From: VRUE01 sp963796705
GTDB taxonomy: Bacteria > Actinomycetota > Thermoleophilia > Solirubrobacterales > 70-9
Length of the DNA stretch: 64,000 nt
Reading direction: 5' to 3'
NCBI GenBank assembly: GCA_963796705.1
Contig: CAWCMK010000001.1
Location: 1-64,000, forward strand
Shown: one piece after another, positions 43,469 through 51,726 of the stretch
How positions within the stretch are numbered: the first letter of the stretch is position 1
How the letters are laid out: every line of letters starts with the position of its first letter
Notes under the pieces: model-generated
What the model saw: the letters and a program-made list of their open reading frames with translations, nothing else
Database searches by the model: none
Told to the model about the DNA's origin: nothing
Position numbers and translations under genes: made by a program

Positions 43469-43760
43469 ACCCGAGGGCGGCGAGCTCCAGCGCCCGCCCG
43501 CTTCCCTCACGGCTCATCGGGCAGGCGCCGAGACGCTCCGCGCGGCGGCGGTAGTCGGCGATCAGCACCGCCAGCTCGGCCTTTGACTCGAAGCCCTTCT
43601 CGACGAAGTAGCGGCGGCCGTTGCCGTCGCCCGGGTAGTCGTAGAGGTAGACCTCGTCCCTCGATTCGTCGGCCGACCAGGACCCGGGCTTCGTCGGGGA
43701 CCGAGTAGCGACCGAGGACGTTCAGCTGGCCGGCTTGAACTGGACTGCGGTGGCGCTCAT
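43469..43760 (-). CDS. Small element protein (frameshifted)
   Basis: ATG 43760 follows a strong AAGGAGG. By joining three frames (shifts near 43725 and 43675) it reads MSATAVQFKPA, QLNVLGRYSVPDEARVLVGR, DEVYLYDYPGDGNGRRYFVE, KGFESKAELAVLIADYRRRA, ERLGACPMSREGSGRALELA and stops at 43469. The conserved feel of the later part and the ribosome site support a real gene. No function recognised; similar short proteins occur near relaxase genes of actinobacterial elements (recollection, moderate certainty). Confidence 0.55.
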
Positions 43761-43985
43761 CGCGTACCTCCTTGGGCTCGTTGACGGAAGTCGTCGAGCC
43801 GACCGGCGGCGGATCAGGCGGCGCGGAACCCGAGCGTCAGCGAGGGCGCGTCAGCGAGGCCCGCGAAGCGGTGCCTTGCAGCGCCGCCGGCCGCTGCCAG
43901 GCTCGGGCGACTTCCGTTACCGGGCCAGGTCAGCGGCCTTGATCACGGGACCGCGCGCTTCAGCGTTGGGCGGTCTGCGTATGCA
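43761..43985. other. Intergenic stretch, nothing recognised
   Basis: About 230 bases between the small frameshifted gene and the HNH-like gene. It contains only the ribosome binding site of the former and GC-rich sequence with a few short dyads; I see no supported gene, RNA or promoter. Confidence 0.35.
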
Positions 43986-43991
43986 CCTTGT

Positions 43992-44744
43992 TCAGGGTGG
44001 GTTGCGGAGCGCCGGAGAAACAACAACGGACTCGGGCCTGGCTGGCCAAACCTGCACAAAGCCCTCTAGGGACTCCGGAGTGATTGGGGACACCCTGCCG
44101 CCGAGATAGGCGTAGAGGCCACCAAGCATGACTTGGTATCCCGGGATCGGGATAGAGGTCGGGCTACCAGGAGTAACCGAGCCGTCCGGATTCTGAATAT
44201 CGACCGTGAGGCGCATGGTGCCGCTGATCGGACGCACGCCGAACATGCGAAGGCCCGCCACCTCGGGAACCTCCGGCAGGGTGAATGGCGTTGGGGGTGC
44301 CGGCCCGGCGTACATCATGCAACCGGGTCCAGCTTTCTGCGAAGTCCGAAATCCCTCGCGCAGCGGGACCAAGTCACCATCGTTCCCGTTCGCTGCGGCA
44401 TCAAAGATCAACGCGCACTTGTAGATCCACGCGGCGAACACCGCCTGCTCCTCCTCATTGAGCACTACGGCATCGTCCCCTCGGATCAGCGGCTTGAGGA
44501 CGTCCGCGGCAGCGCTGTCGATCACGGACAGCCATTCGTTGTTGCAGCTCCGACAAACGACCTTCGCCGTTGAGATCGGCTCCTCGGGACTGAGGCGCAT
44601 TTGATTGGGGCCGACGAAGCTGCCGCTGAGACCGGCGTCTGGCTTTCGCTGCCGGTGAAACGCCCGCGGGACCCATGCCGCGATCAAATGCTCCTCCGTC
44701 ATGTCGGGGCCGCCGCAGAAGATGCACTCGTCAAGCTCGCTCAT
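43992..44744 (-). CDS. HNH-like zinc-finger protein
   Basis: A 250-residue protein from ATG 44744 (MSELDECIFCGG). N-terminal metal-binding core: CIFCGGPDMTEEHLIAAWVP then VVCRSCNNEWLSVIDSAAAD, i.e. CxxC-(E)H-CxxC-N, as in HNH-endonuclease-like proteins. The C-terminal half (FTLPEVPEVAGLRMFGVRPI, MVSPITPESLEGFVQVW region) is unassigned. It is the gene closest to the tRNA and could be a defence or homing-type nuclease; the assignment rests on the Cys/His spacing only. Confidence 0.65.
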   Translation of the reverse strand: MSELDECIFCGGPDMTEEHLIAAWVPRAFHRQRKPDAGLSGSFVGPNQMRLSPEEPISTAKVVCRSCNNEWLSVIDSAAADVLKPLIRGDDAVVLNEEEQAVFAAWIYKCALIFDAAANGNDGDLVPLREGFRTSQKAGPGCMMYAGPAPPTPFTLPEVPEVAGLRMFGVRPISGTMRLTVDIQNPDGSVTPGSPTSIPIPGYQVMLGGLYAYLGGRVSPITPESLEGFVQVWPARPESVVVSPALRNPP

Positions 44745-44808
44745 TGAGGGCACAATTGAAGCCTCTCAATACTTCCTGCCGACGCTCCACGCGCGGCAAA
44801 AATGCCGA

Positions 44809-44830
44809 ACTTAGTACCCACTTAGTACCC
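44809..44830. repeat. Tandem 11-bp repeat near the tRNA
   Basis: Two exact copies of ACTTAGTACCC. In one minus-strand frame this encodes AGTKWVLSS, a sequence I associate with C-terminal ends of integrases in integrated elements. It may be a trace of a lost integrase gene or part of the attachment region next to the tRNA-fMet 3' end. Confidence 0.4.
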
Positions 44831-44863
44831 GCCGGCGGATCAGCCGAGCGAACTCCAGAACAC

Positions 44864-44892
44864 GAAAAAAGCCCCGTTTCCGGGGCCTTTTC
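44864..44892 (-). terminator. Terminator after tRNA-fMet
   Basis: GCCCCG-TTTC-CGGGGC flanked by A6 on the left and TTTT on the right, so it can end transcription in both directions. On the minus strand it lies four bases beyond the tRNA 3' end. Confidence 0.85.
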
Positions 44893-44895
44893 CTA

Positions 44896-44969
<74 letters not shown>

Positions 44970-45024
44970 GCGGTTTCCAAATGCTAGCAACGAGATGGCC
45001 GCTGGCGGCTAGAGTGCCGCGTCC

Positions 45025-45957
45025 GTGTATGGGCACGCCAACAGGGTGGCGGTGATTGACGTCGGCAGCAACTCGACAAGGCTCCTAGTCGCCGAGGTCA
45101 GCCCAGCGGGGGTAGCTGTGCTCATACGGAATAGCCGCGTGACCAGGCTCGGCCGCGGCGTAGATCTCTCCGGACAACTCTCCGCCGAGGCGATCGAGGC
45201 TGCCTGCGCGGCGATCGCCGAGTACGTCGCGACCTATCGGGAGCTGGGCGTCGAGTCCGTGGTCGCGATCGCGACCAGTGCGGTCCGAGATGCGGGGAAC
45301 GGCGAGGCGTTTATAGCCGAGCTGCGGGAGCGCTTCGCGCTCTCGGCCCGGGTCCTCGACGGCGAGCAGGAGGCACGCCTAACCTATCTCGGAGCGACCG
45401 CGGGACGGTCGCCCAAGCCCACTGAGCCAACTCTGGTGATCGATATCGGTGGCGGCTCGACCGAGCTGGTGATCGGCACCAGCGAGGAGATCAGCTTCCA
45501 CGCCTCCCTTCAGCTTGGTGTCGTCCGTCACACCGAGCGCCACATCACGTCCGACCCACCGACCGCGGCCGAGCTGGAGGCACTTGCCGCTGACGCACGG
45601 GCCTCCATAGGAGGGGCCGCCGGCGAACTGCTCGGACCCAACCCCAGGGTCGGCATCGCGGTGGCCGGAACTCCGACCTCACTCGCTGCCGTGGAGATGC
45701 AGCTCGAGCCCTATGATCCCGACCGCGTCCATGGCCATGAATTGATCCTGGCCACGATCCAGCGCCTGCTCTCCCGACTGGCCTCCGCGCCCCTTGCGCA
45801 GCGGCGCAAGATTCCAGGCATGCATCCCGACCGCGCCGTGACGATCGTCGCCGGCGTCGTGATCCTGGTCGAGACAATGCGCGCCTTCGGCCTCGAGCGG
45901 ATCGAGGTCTCCGAGCACGACATCCTCTATGGCGCGGCGCTCACGGCTTTCGACTGA
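45025..45957 (+). CDS. Ppx/GppA-family exopolyphosphatase
   Basis: Actin-like-fold phosphatase acting on polyphosphate or pppGpp. Visible: N-terminal VAVIDVGSNSTRLLVAEV, the ribose/phosphate loops IATSAVRDAGNG, EQEARLTYLGA and VIDIGGGSTELVIGTSE, then GTPTSLAAVEMQLE. About 310 residues, the short Ppx form without an HD domain. The GTG start 45025 (or 45046) is close to the tRNA. First chromosomal protein gene to the right of the element. Confidence 0.9.
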   Translation: MYGHANRVAVIDVGSNSTRLLVAEVSPAGVAVLIRNSRVTRLGRGVDLSGQLSAEAIEAACAAIAEYVATYRELGVESVVAIATSAVRDAGNGEAFIAELRERFALSARVLDGEQEARLTYLGATAGRSPKPTEPTLVIDIGGGSTELVIGTSEEISFHASLQLGVVRHTERHITSDPPTAAELEALAADARASIGGAAGELLGPNPRVGIAVAGTPTSLAAVEMQLEPYDPDRVHGHELILATIQRLLSRLASAPLAQRRKIPGMHPDRAVTIVAGVVILVETMRAFGLERIEVSEHDILYGAALTAFD

Positions 45958-46274
45958 GCCTGACGGACGCCTGCGGTAAACCCATATGGACAGCTGTTTC
46001 CTCAAAACCAGTACAGATGGTCAAAGAAGGCATTTGAATCTTAAAAAGTGGGTAGGAATATAAACGAATTATTAGGTAGCCACTAGAGTGACCACTGGAC
46101 GCAGCGGATAGTGGGACCGATAATCTCCGCACTGGGAAAGCCGCGGGACACAACCTTGCGGTTGCACCCGGTGGGGTTCGGACGATTGCCGCATCATGGC
46201 GCCTCCCGCCGTCTGAGCCCACCACATAACTGGTCCCTGAAGACGTACCCCTGCCCGTCCTGAGGGGCCAACTG
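45958..46274. other. AT-rich intergenic region
   Basis: About 400 bases separate the ppx and ThDP-enzyme genes. 46,010-46,085 is markedly A+T-rich for this genome (runs such as GAATCTTAAAAAG, ATATAAACGAATTATTAGG). I find no supported gene. A plus-strand terminator follows at 46,275, so a small RNA or a long ppx 3' UTR is possible. Confidence 0.5.
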
Positions 46275-46309
46275 GAATCGACCGCCCGCAAGGGCGGTCG
46301 ATTCATTTT
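46275..46309 (+). terminator. Rho-independent terminator
   Basis: A perfect 13-bp stem, GAATCGACCGCCC-GCAA-GGGCGGTCGATTC, followed by ATTTT on the plus strand. It lies between convergent genes, 320 bases after the ppx stop. Confidence 0.85.
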
Positions 46310-46361
46310 GGCGGTTGGCGTCACCCTGGGCCGCGAAGCTCGGTCCTAATGCCTGGCTCCA

Positions 46362-47975
46362 TCAAGCCAAATTCGACTTGCGCGGATAGACGACCTCGGG
46401 GTCGGTCAGGACGTTGACCAGGGTCGGGCGACCCGAGGCGAAGGCCGCCTCCAGCGCCGGTCTCAGCTCCTCGGGCTGGCGCACCAAGACCCCCTCGCAG
46501 CCGAGTGCCTCGACCATCCGCTCATAGCGCGTCTCGGGCCGCAGCTCGGCCGCCACCGAGTAGCCGTAGAGGAACTTCATCGGGTGGTGCTCTAGCGCCC
46601 AGATGCCGTTGTTGCCCATCACACCCACGACCCCCAGACCATGACGCGCCATTGTGTCGAACTCAAGACCCGCGAAACCGAAGGCGCCGTCTCCGAGCAA
46701 AAGGCATACCTGGCGCCCTGGCCGGGCGAGCTTTGCGCCGATTGCCTGACCGGGGCCAGCGCCGAGGCAGCCGAACGGACCGGGATCCATCCAGCAACCC
46801 GGCTCGTAGGTTTCGATGAACCGACCTGCGTAGGAGACAAAATCGCCTCCGTCGCCGATCACGATCGCATCGCGCTCGAGCACCTTGCCGAGCTCGTTGT
46901 ATACGCGGACGGGGTGCAGCGGCGCCCGTGCATCCTGCAGCTCGGCCCGCTCCAAGCGCCGCATCTCGGTCTCAACCTGGCGCAGATGCTCGCACCAGGC
47001 TCGCGTCTGGGCGTGGTGCGCGTCGGCGGCCTCGGTGATCGCAGCCAGGGTGCACGGGAGGCCTCCAACGAGGTCGATATCGGGCAGCCGGTTCGCGGTC
47101 AGTCGGTTGGGCGCCTCGTCAAGTCGGACGATTCGAGTCTCCTCGCCGAAGCTCTCGCCGAAGCCGAGCCGGAAATCGAGCGGGACGCCGATCACCAAAG
47201 CCACGTCGGCGCCCTTTAGCGCGGTGCCGCGGGCGCGGCTGAAGAAGAGCTCGTGGTCGGCCGGAAGACAGCCGCGGCCAAGGCCGTTGAGGAAAACGGG
47301 GATACCCAGCGCCTCGGCGAGCGACCGCATCCGACCCTCCCCTCGCGCCCAGTACAGACCGCTGCCGGCCATCACGACCGGACGCTGGGCTCCAGCGAGC
47401 AGCTTCGCGGCCTCCTCCACGCCCTCGGCAACTCGTTCCCCCGTAGCCACGACGCCCGGCACCTCGTCCGGCGCCTCGCTGAAGACGACATCCAGCGGAT
47501 AGTCGACGAAGGTCGGTCCGCTGGGCGCGGCCAGCGCCAGGTCAAGCGCGGCCGCGGTGTGCGCGGCGAGCGCGCCGGACTCCCTGATGGTCTCTGCGGA
47601 CTTGACCAAAGGCGAGACGACCGGCAGGTGGTCGAACTCCTGCAGGGATCCCGACCCCCAGCGCATCTCCGGTGCGCGCCCGCCGAGGACGCAGATCGGT
47701 GAGCCGTTTGCCTGCGCCCCGGCGATCGCGCTGATGCCGTTGGTAACGCCCGGACCAGCCGTCAGGGCCGCGACGCCGACGTCGCGGGTCGCCTTTGCAA
47801 AGCCCTCCGCGGCAAAGGTCGCCGATTGCTCATGGCGCATGTCGACGATCTCGATCCCCTCCGCCCGGCAGCCGTCATAAATCGAGAAGAGGTGCCCACC
47901 CGAGAGCGTGAAGAGGTGGCTCACCCGTCGGGATTTGAGCACCTTCGCGACTATCCGCCCCCCGTGATCGGACAT
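46362..47975 (-). CDS. Thiamine-diphosphate enzyme (acetolactate-synthase/oxalyl-CoA-decarboxylase-like)
   Basis: A 537-residue ThDP enzyme from ATG 47975 (MSDHGGRIVAKVLKSRRVSH). The catalytic Glu is in VDMRHEQSATFAAEGFAKAT, with LTAGPGVTNGISAIAGAQ following; the ThDP/Mg motif reads LLGDGAFGFAGLEFDTMARH ... GNNGIWALE. A central domain (PVVMAGSGLYWARGEGR) fits the FAD/ADP-binding middle domain. Reaction could be acetolactate synthesis or 2-hydroxyacyl-CoA/oxalyl-CoA cleavage; sequence alone does not settle this. No small regulatory subunit gene is adjacent. Confidence 0.85.
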   Translation of the reverse strand: MSDHGGRIVAKVLKSRRVSHLFTLSGGHLFSIYDGCRAEGIEIVDMRHEQSATFAAEGFAKATRDVGVAALTAGPGVTNGISAIAGAQANGSPICVLGGRAPEMRWGSGSLQEFDHLPVVSPLVKSAETIRESGALAAHTAAALDLALAAPSGPTFVDYPLDVVFSEAPDEVPGVVATGERVAEGVEEAAKLLAGAQRPVVMAGSGLYWARGEGRMRSLAEALGIPVFLNGLGRGCLPADHELFFSRARGTALKGADVALVIGVPLDFRLGFGESFGEETRIVRLDEAPNRLTANRLPDIDLVGGLPCTLAAITEAADAHHAQTRAWCEHLRQVETEMRRLERAELQDARAPLHPVRVYNELGKVLERDAIVIGDGGDFVSYAGRFIETYEPGCWMDPGPFGCLGAGPGQAIGAKLARPGRQVCLLLGDGAFGFAGLEFDTMARHGLGVVGVMGNNGIWALEHHPMKFLYGYSVAAELRPETRYERMVEALGCEGVLVRQPEELRPALEAAFASGRPTLVNVLTDPEVVYPRKSNLA

Positions 47976-48052
47976 CTCCCCGAAGCCTATGCCCTCGAGA
48001 AGCTTCTCGCCGCCAGCGCCAAGTCGGAGTCCAGGGACCGGCAATCTCGTGA

Positions 48053-48138
48053 TGCCCGGGGCGGGACTCGAACCCGCAAGCCCCCGAAGGGGCAGCGCCT
48101 TTTAAGGGCGCCGCTTTTGCCAGTTTCGCCACCCGGGC
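48053..48138 (-). tRNA. tRNA-Leu (TAA)
   Basis: Acceptor GCCCGGG/CCCGGGC, D arm with GGC, anticodon stem GCGCC-CTTAAAA-GGCGC (anticodon TAA), long class II variable arm TGCCCCTTCGGGGGCT and T arm GCGGG-TTCGAGT-CCCGC. No encoded CCA. Confidence 0.95.
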
Positions 48139-48276
48139 AGGGCCGATGGTAGACCCGGAGGACACCCCAACGGATTTCTAAATCTGCACTAAAAAAGAGG
48201 GTGAGCCGCAACTATGCCGCTGGTACGGTGTCCTTAGTGGCAAGAGACACGCAAACGCCTTCCCTGGAGATCTAGC

Positions 48277-49755
48277 TTGGAGGCTTCCGCTCTAACTCAC
48301 GCCAGTCAACGCGGTCTTATCGCCCGCCGCTCGCCGTTGCTCAGGCTTCAGGGCGACGAGAGGTTGATCGCGATGGTCCGCAGCGGCAACGCCGGGGCCT
48401 TCGAGACGATCGTCGATCGCTACCAGGGACGCCTGCTCGGCTTCTGCCGCCAGATGCTCGGCTCCACCGAGGATGCCGAAGACGTCCTGCAGGAGGTCTT
48501 CGTCAACGCCTACCGGGCGATGCTCGGCGACGAACGCGAGATCAATTTGAGGCCCTGGCTGTACAGGATCGCCCGCAACCGCTGTCTGAACCACCTTCGC
48601 AAGCCCACCGCCGACGCACAGGAATCGATGGACATGGTGCCGATTGTGGAGGCCGCCTCGACCGCCGAGAAGGTCCACAACCGCGAGGAGTTCCGGCAGC
48701 TGCTCAGCGACGTCAGCAGGCTTCCCGAGACGCAGCGGTCGGCGCTCCTGCTGCGCGAGATGGACGCGATGTCCTACGAGGAAATCGCCCACGCAATGGA
48801 GACCTCCGTGCCCTCCGTCAAGTCGCTGCTTGTGCGGGCGCGGATCTCACTCGCCGAGGCGAGCCAGGCGCGCCAGCTCACCTGCGGTGAGGTGCAGCTC
48901 GCGCTTGCTGAGGCCGCGGAGGGCCTGGCCAAGGTATCGGGCCCGGTCCGCCGCCACGTCCGCGACTGCGAGGAGTGCGCGGACTTCCGCGCCCAGGTCC
49001 GCAGCAACGACAAGGTCTTGGCGGCTCTCTTCCCGGCGGGCCCGCTGCTCGCCATCAAGGGTTTCATCGCATCCAAGCTCGGCCTCGGCGGGGCTTCAAG
49101 CGGCGCTGGAGCGGGCGCTGCGGGGGCGAGCGCCGGAACGGCGGCCACCGGCGCTGTCAGCAGCGTCGGTGCGGCGATCAGCAGCGGCGGCGCCGCGGGA
49201 GGAATCGGGGCGGTTGGCGGGGCGCTCGGGACCAAGGCCGTCGCCGGCGTCGTCACCGCCGCGGTGCTGACCGCGGGCGCCGTCGAGGTGCAGAAGCAGG
49301 TCTCGCCCGCGACACCGGCGCCTAGCCCGATCGTCCGCCTCTCGGGCAATCCGGCGACGCACGCGCCGAAGATCGCCCATGCGCGGCCGGTCCAGCCCCC
49401 TGCCCAGCCAGCGCTACAGTCCGACCCCGCCCCGAAGGTTCAGCCCGCCCCGCAACCGGATGCGGCACCAAGCTCCGAATCGACCGAACCTCCGGCCGGC
49501 TCCTCTGCGGGCGAGGAAGCGGAAACCCAGTCCGCTCCAAGCGAAGGCAGCGAGACGACTGCAGCGATCGGTGAGGGCGACCCCTCCACCGGGGCAGGGG
49601 CTCCGGCGGCGAGCGGCGGCACGGTCGTCGTCGTCGTCGGTAGCACCCCGCCGGCCGAACAGGTCAGTCCCCCGCCGCCTCCTCCCGCGAGCGAACCGGT
49701 CGAACCCGTGACGGAACCGGCTCCCTCGGAAGCGACGCCTCCCGAAGAACCGTAG
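48277..49755 (+). CDS. ECF sigma factor with fused anti-sigma-like tail
   Basis: Residues ~25-200 form an ECF sigma factor: region 2 AGAFETIVDRYQGRLLGFCR, LGSTEDAEDVLQEVFVNAYR and LRPWLYRIARNRCLNHL; region 4 LPETQRSALLLREMDAMSYE, EIAHAMETSVPSVKSLLVRA. A zinc-anti-sigma-like motif follows (RRHVRDCEECADFRAQVR), then a Gly/Ala-rich stretch, one hydrophobic helix (AGVVTAAVLTAGAVEV, ~325) and a long Pro/Glu/Ser-rich C-terminal region. The TTG start 48277 follows GGAG. The fused form suggests a membrane-held sigma factor released by proteolysis; inference. Confidence 0.85.
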   Translation: MEASALTHASQRGLIARRSPLLRLQGDERLIAMVRSGNAGAFETIVDRYQGRLLGFCRQMLGSTEDAEDVLQEVFVNAYRAMLGDEREINLRPWLYRIARNRCLNHLRKPTADAQESMDMVPIVEAASTAEKVHNREEFRQLLSDVSRLPETQRSALLLREMDAMSYEEIAHAMETSVPSVKSLLVRARISLAEASQARQLTCGEVQLALAEAAEGLAKVSGPVRRHVRDCEECADFRAQVRSNDKVLAALFPAGPLLAIKGFIASKLGLGGASSGAGAGAAGASAGTAATGAVSSVGAAISSGGAAGGIGAVGGALGTKAVAGVVTAAVLTAGAVEVQKQVSPATPAPSPIVRLSGNPATHAPKIAHARPVQPPAQPALQSDPAPKVQPAPQPDAAPSSESTEPPAGSSAGEEAETQSAPSEGSETTAAIGEGDPSTGAGAPAASGGTVVVVVGSTPPAEQVSPPPPPPASEPVEPVTEPAPSEATPPEEP

Positions 49756-49812
49756 CGGCGGCTAACGCATCGCTCGGCCACTCGGTTCGCTCGGTCGCCC
49801 TCGAATCGGCGG

Positions 49813-50526
49813 CTAGATTCTGTGTGACTCCCCTGGGGAGAGCACGACGACCTTTGAGGAGGTGCTCCCCTCCACATCGGCCTTGAACGCGTCGGCGTCG
49901 ATCTCGATCACAGGGAAGGTGTTGAAATGCATCGGGATCACGGTCGGGGCCCCGATGAACTCGGCGGCCACGACGCCGTCGTGGCGGTCCATCGTGTAAT
50001 GGCCCCCGACGGGCAGCAGAGCGACGTCGATCGGGTTGCGCTCGCCGATCAGCCGCATGTCCCCGAAAAGGCACGTATCACCAGCGTGGTAGACGGTCTT
50101 GCCGCCAATATTGATCAGCAGCCCGCTGGCGGTGCCGATTACTGTTCCGTGCTCGGCGCTGAACGGCGCCTCTTCAGAGCCCGGCAGCGTGCTCGTGTGC
50201 CAAGCCGGGACGAGCTTGATCCAGCCCCAGTCGAACTCGACGGTACCGCCCAGGTTCGGGTCGCTGACGTTCTCCACACCGCGCGCTTCGAGCCAGTTGG
50301 CGAGCTCAACGATCGCCACGCAGCGGGCGCCGGTTCGCTTCGCGACGGGCACGGCATCAGCCATGTGGTCGGCGTGGCCATGGCTGATCGCGATCTGGGT
50401 GGGCTCAACCTCCTCGGCGGTCGCCACCGCGGCCGGGTTGTTGGGCTTGAGGAAGGGGTCTACCAGCACCCTCGCCGCGCCTTCACTCAACTCGAAACAC
50501 GAATGGCCGTGGTACCTGATCTCCAT
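49813..50526 (-). CDS. UPF0173 metal-dependent hydrolase
   Basis: A 237-residue metallo-beta-lactamase-fold protein: MEIRYHGHSCFELSEG, AISHGHADHMADAVPVAKRT (HxHxDH site), LVPAWHTST, GGKTVYHAGDTCLFGDMRLI and PVGGHYTMD. Start ATG 50526 overlaps the preceding gene stop (TGATG). Substrate unknown; family members cut phosphoesters or lactones. Confidence 0.92.
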   Translation of the reverse strand: MEIRYHGHSCFELSEGAARVLVDPFLKPNNPAAVATAEEVEPTQIAISHGHADHMADAVPVAKRTGARCVAIVELANWLEARGVENVSDPNLGGTVEFDWGWIKLVPAWHTSTLPGSEEAPFSAEHGTVIGTASGLLINIGGKTVYHAGDTCLFGDMRLIGERNPIDVALLPVGGHYTMDRHDGVVAAEFIGAPTVIPMHFNTFPVIEIDADAFKADVEGSTSSKVVVLSPGESHRI

Positions 50527-50855
50527 CAAATCTCTCCTTCGCATTTACTCGAATCGATCAACTCATCGTGCAGTGCCCAGCCGACGGCAACACCAACCAT
50601 CATGCCCATTCTCGCCTCCTCGGCGAGCAGGGCGCCGAGGGCCGCGATCCGCTCCTCCTCGTCAGGGAGAGTGGCGGCCCTGAGCGTCTCGGCGCGGTGA
50701 GACTCACCGAACCAACCGCCCTCCGCAAGGGCGGCGGCGAGAACCCGCTGCAGCTGAGGCGCAGCGCGCGACACGACCCCCTCGGCCTCGGCGAATCGCT
50801 CGGAGTCAGCGAGGCGCTCGATTGCGGCCTCCAGCCGCTCGTCGTCTGTGGCCAT
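50526..50855 (-). CDS. Hypothetical helical protein, 109 aa
   Basis: From ATG 50855 (MATDDERLEAAIERLADSER), mostly helical, with GVVSRAAPQLQRVLAAALAE and a weakly hydrophobic C-terminal segment RMGMMVGVAVGWALHDELID. Its stop overlaps the UPF0173 start, so the two are co-translated. No family recognised. Confidence 0.65.
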   Translation of the reverse strand: MATDDERLEAAIERLADSERFAEAEGVVSRAAPQLQRVLAAALAEGGWFGESHRAETLRAATLPDEEERIAALGALLAEEARMGMMVGVAVGWALHDELIDSSKCEGEI

Positions 50856-50864
50856 TCGGGCAGC

Positions 50865-51635
50865 CTAATGGGGAGTGCGTAAGGCGGCGGCAACGAGGCC
50901 CGCGAGGCCACCGACGACGCCCCCGACGAGGCCGGCATAGACATTGGCCGTCGAGTCGAAGATCGGCAGCGCGAGCAACACCGCGGCGGCCACGCCGACG
51001 CCGATCCAGTCGTACTCCTGATCGATCGCGCCGTGGGCCTCGGCGCGCCGGATCGTGAACCAGGCCGCGAGGGCGCCGAGCGCCATCCCGTTCCCGCCGG
51101 CGATCACCTCGATTCCGTTCGGGTTGACGATGCCGCTCGCCGCGAGCATTCCCAGGGAGCCACAGGCGACGAGCAGCAGCGCCGTCGCCGAACTACCGAG
51201 TCGCCGCTCGACCCCGACCGAGAAGATCGCCAGGGCGACAGAAACCACGAACAGATAACCGACGTTCACGTAGGCAAAGGGTGCTGTCAGCACCCGCCAC
51301 CACTCGTTTTCGAACGGCAACAGAAGGCCGCCGAAGGTCTGCAGCGCATCCCCCGTCGCCTGCTGCACGAGGAGCAGCACAGCCGAGGCGAGGATCGCCG
51401 CCACCGTTGCGTAGGGCCGCTCGGCCTCCGTCCAGGCGCGCAGCCGAAGCCGGCCAGCGAGTCGCGGCAGGCGTTTGCCGGAGCGCCGCGGCTTGGGTTC
51501 CAGGGCGTCCCCGCGCCGCTCCAGCTTCGGCGCCCGCTTCCGCAGCCTGGCGCCACAATAAGGGCACTCGGTGACATAGGGACTGACCTCGGAGCCGCAG
51601 GTCTTGCAGATAACGCTGAGCTCAGTCTCGCTCAT
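50865..51635 (-). CDS. Zinc-ribbon rhomboid-like membrane protein, probably inactive
   Basis: From ATG 51635. N-terminal zinc ribbon (VICKTCGSEVSPYVTECPYC, two CxxC), a basic linker, then about six hydrophobic helices in rhomboid order, including ENEWWRVLTAPFAYVN (the W-R motif of loop 1) and AGGNGMALGALAAWF where an active rhomboid has G-x-S-G. The catalytic Ser is Asn and the last helix (VYAGLVGGVVGGLAGL) has no catalytic His, so it should be a pseudoprotease. Role unknown, possibly binding membrane clients. Confidence 0.75.
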   Translation of the reverse strand: MSETELSVICKTCGSEVSPYVTECPYCGARLRKRAPKLERRGDALEPKPRRSGKRLPRLAGRLRLRAWTEAERPYATVAAILASAVLLLVQQATGDALQTFGGLLLPFENEWWRVLTAPFAYVNVGYLFVVSVALAIFSVGVERRLGSSATALLLVACGSLGMLAASGIVNPNGIEVIAGGNGMALGALAAWFTIRRAEAHGAIDQEYDWIGVGVAAAVLLALPIFDSTANVYAGLVGGVVGGLAGLVAAALRTPH

Positions 51636-51726
51636 GATCTTCCGAGGATAACCGCCCGGCGCCGGCCGCTCCGAGGTAGCGCCGGTGACATACTGCGGGA
51701 ACACCGATTCCGAGGAGGAGTGACGC

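Noticed and set aside
47826..48165. ORFs across 47.8-48.2 kb on both strands
   Set aside because: They translate tRNA-Leu and the start of the ThDP enzyme in the wrong frame.
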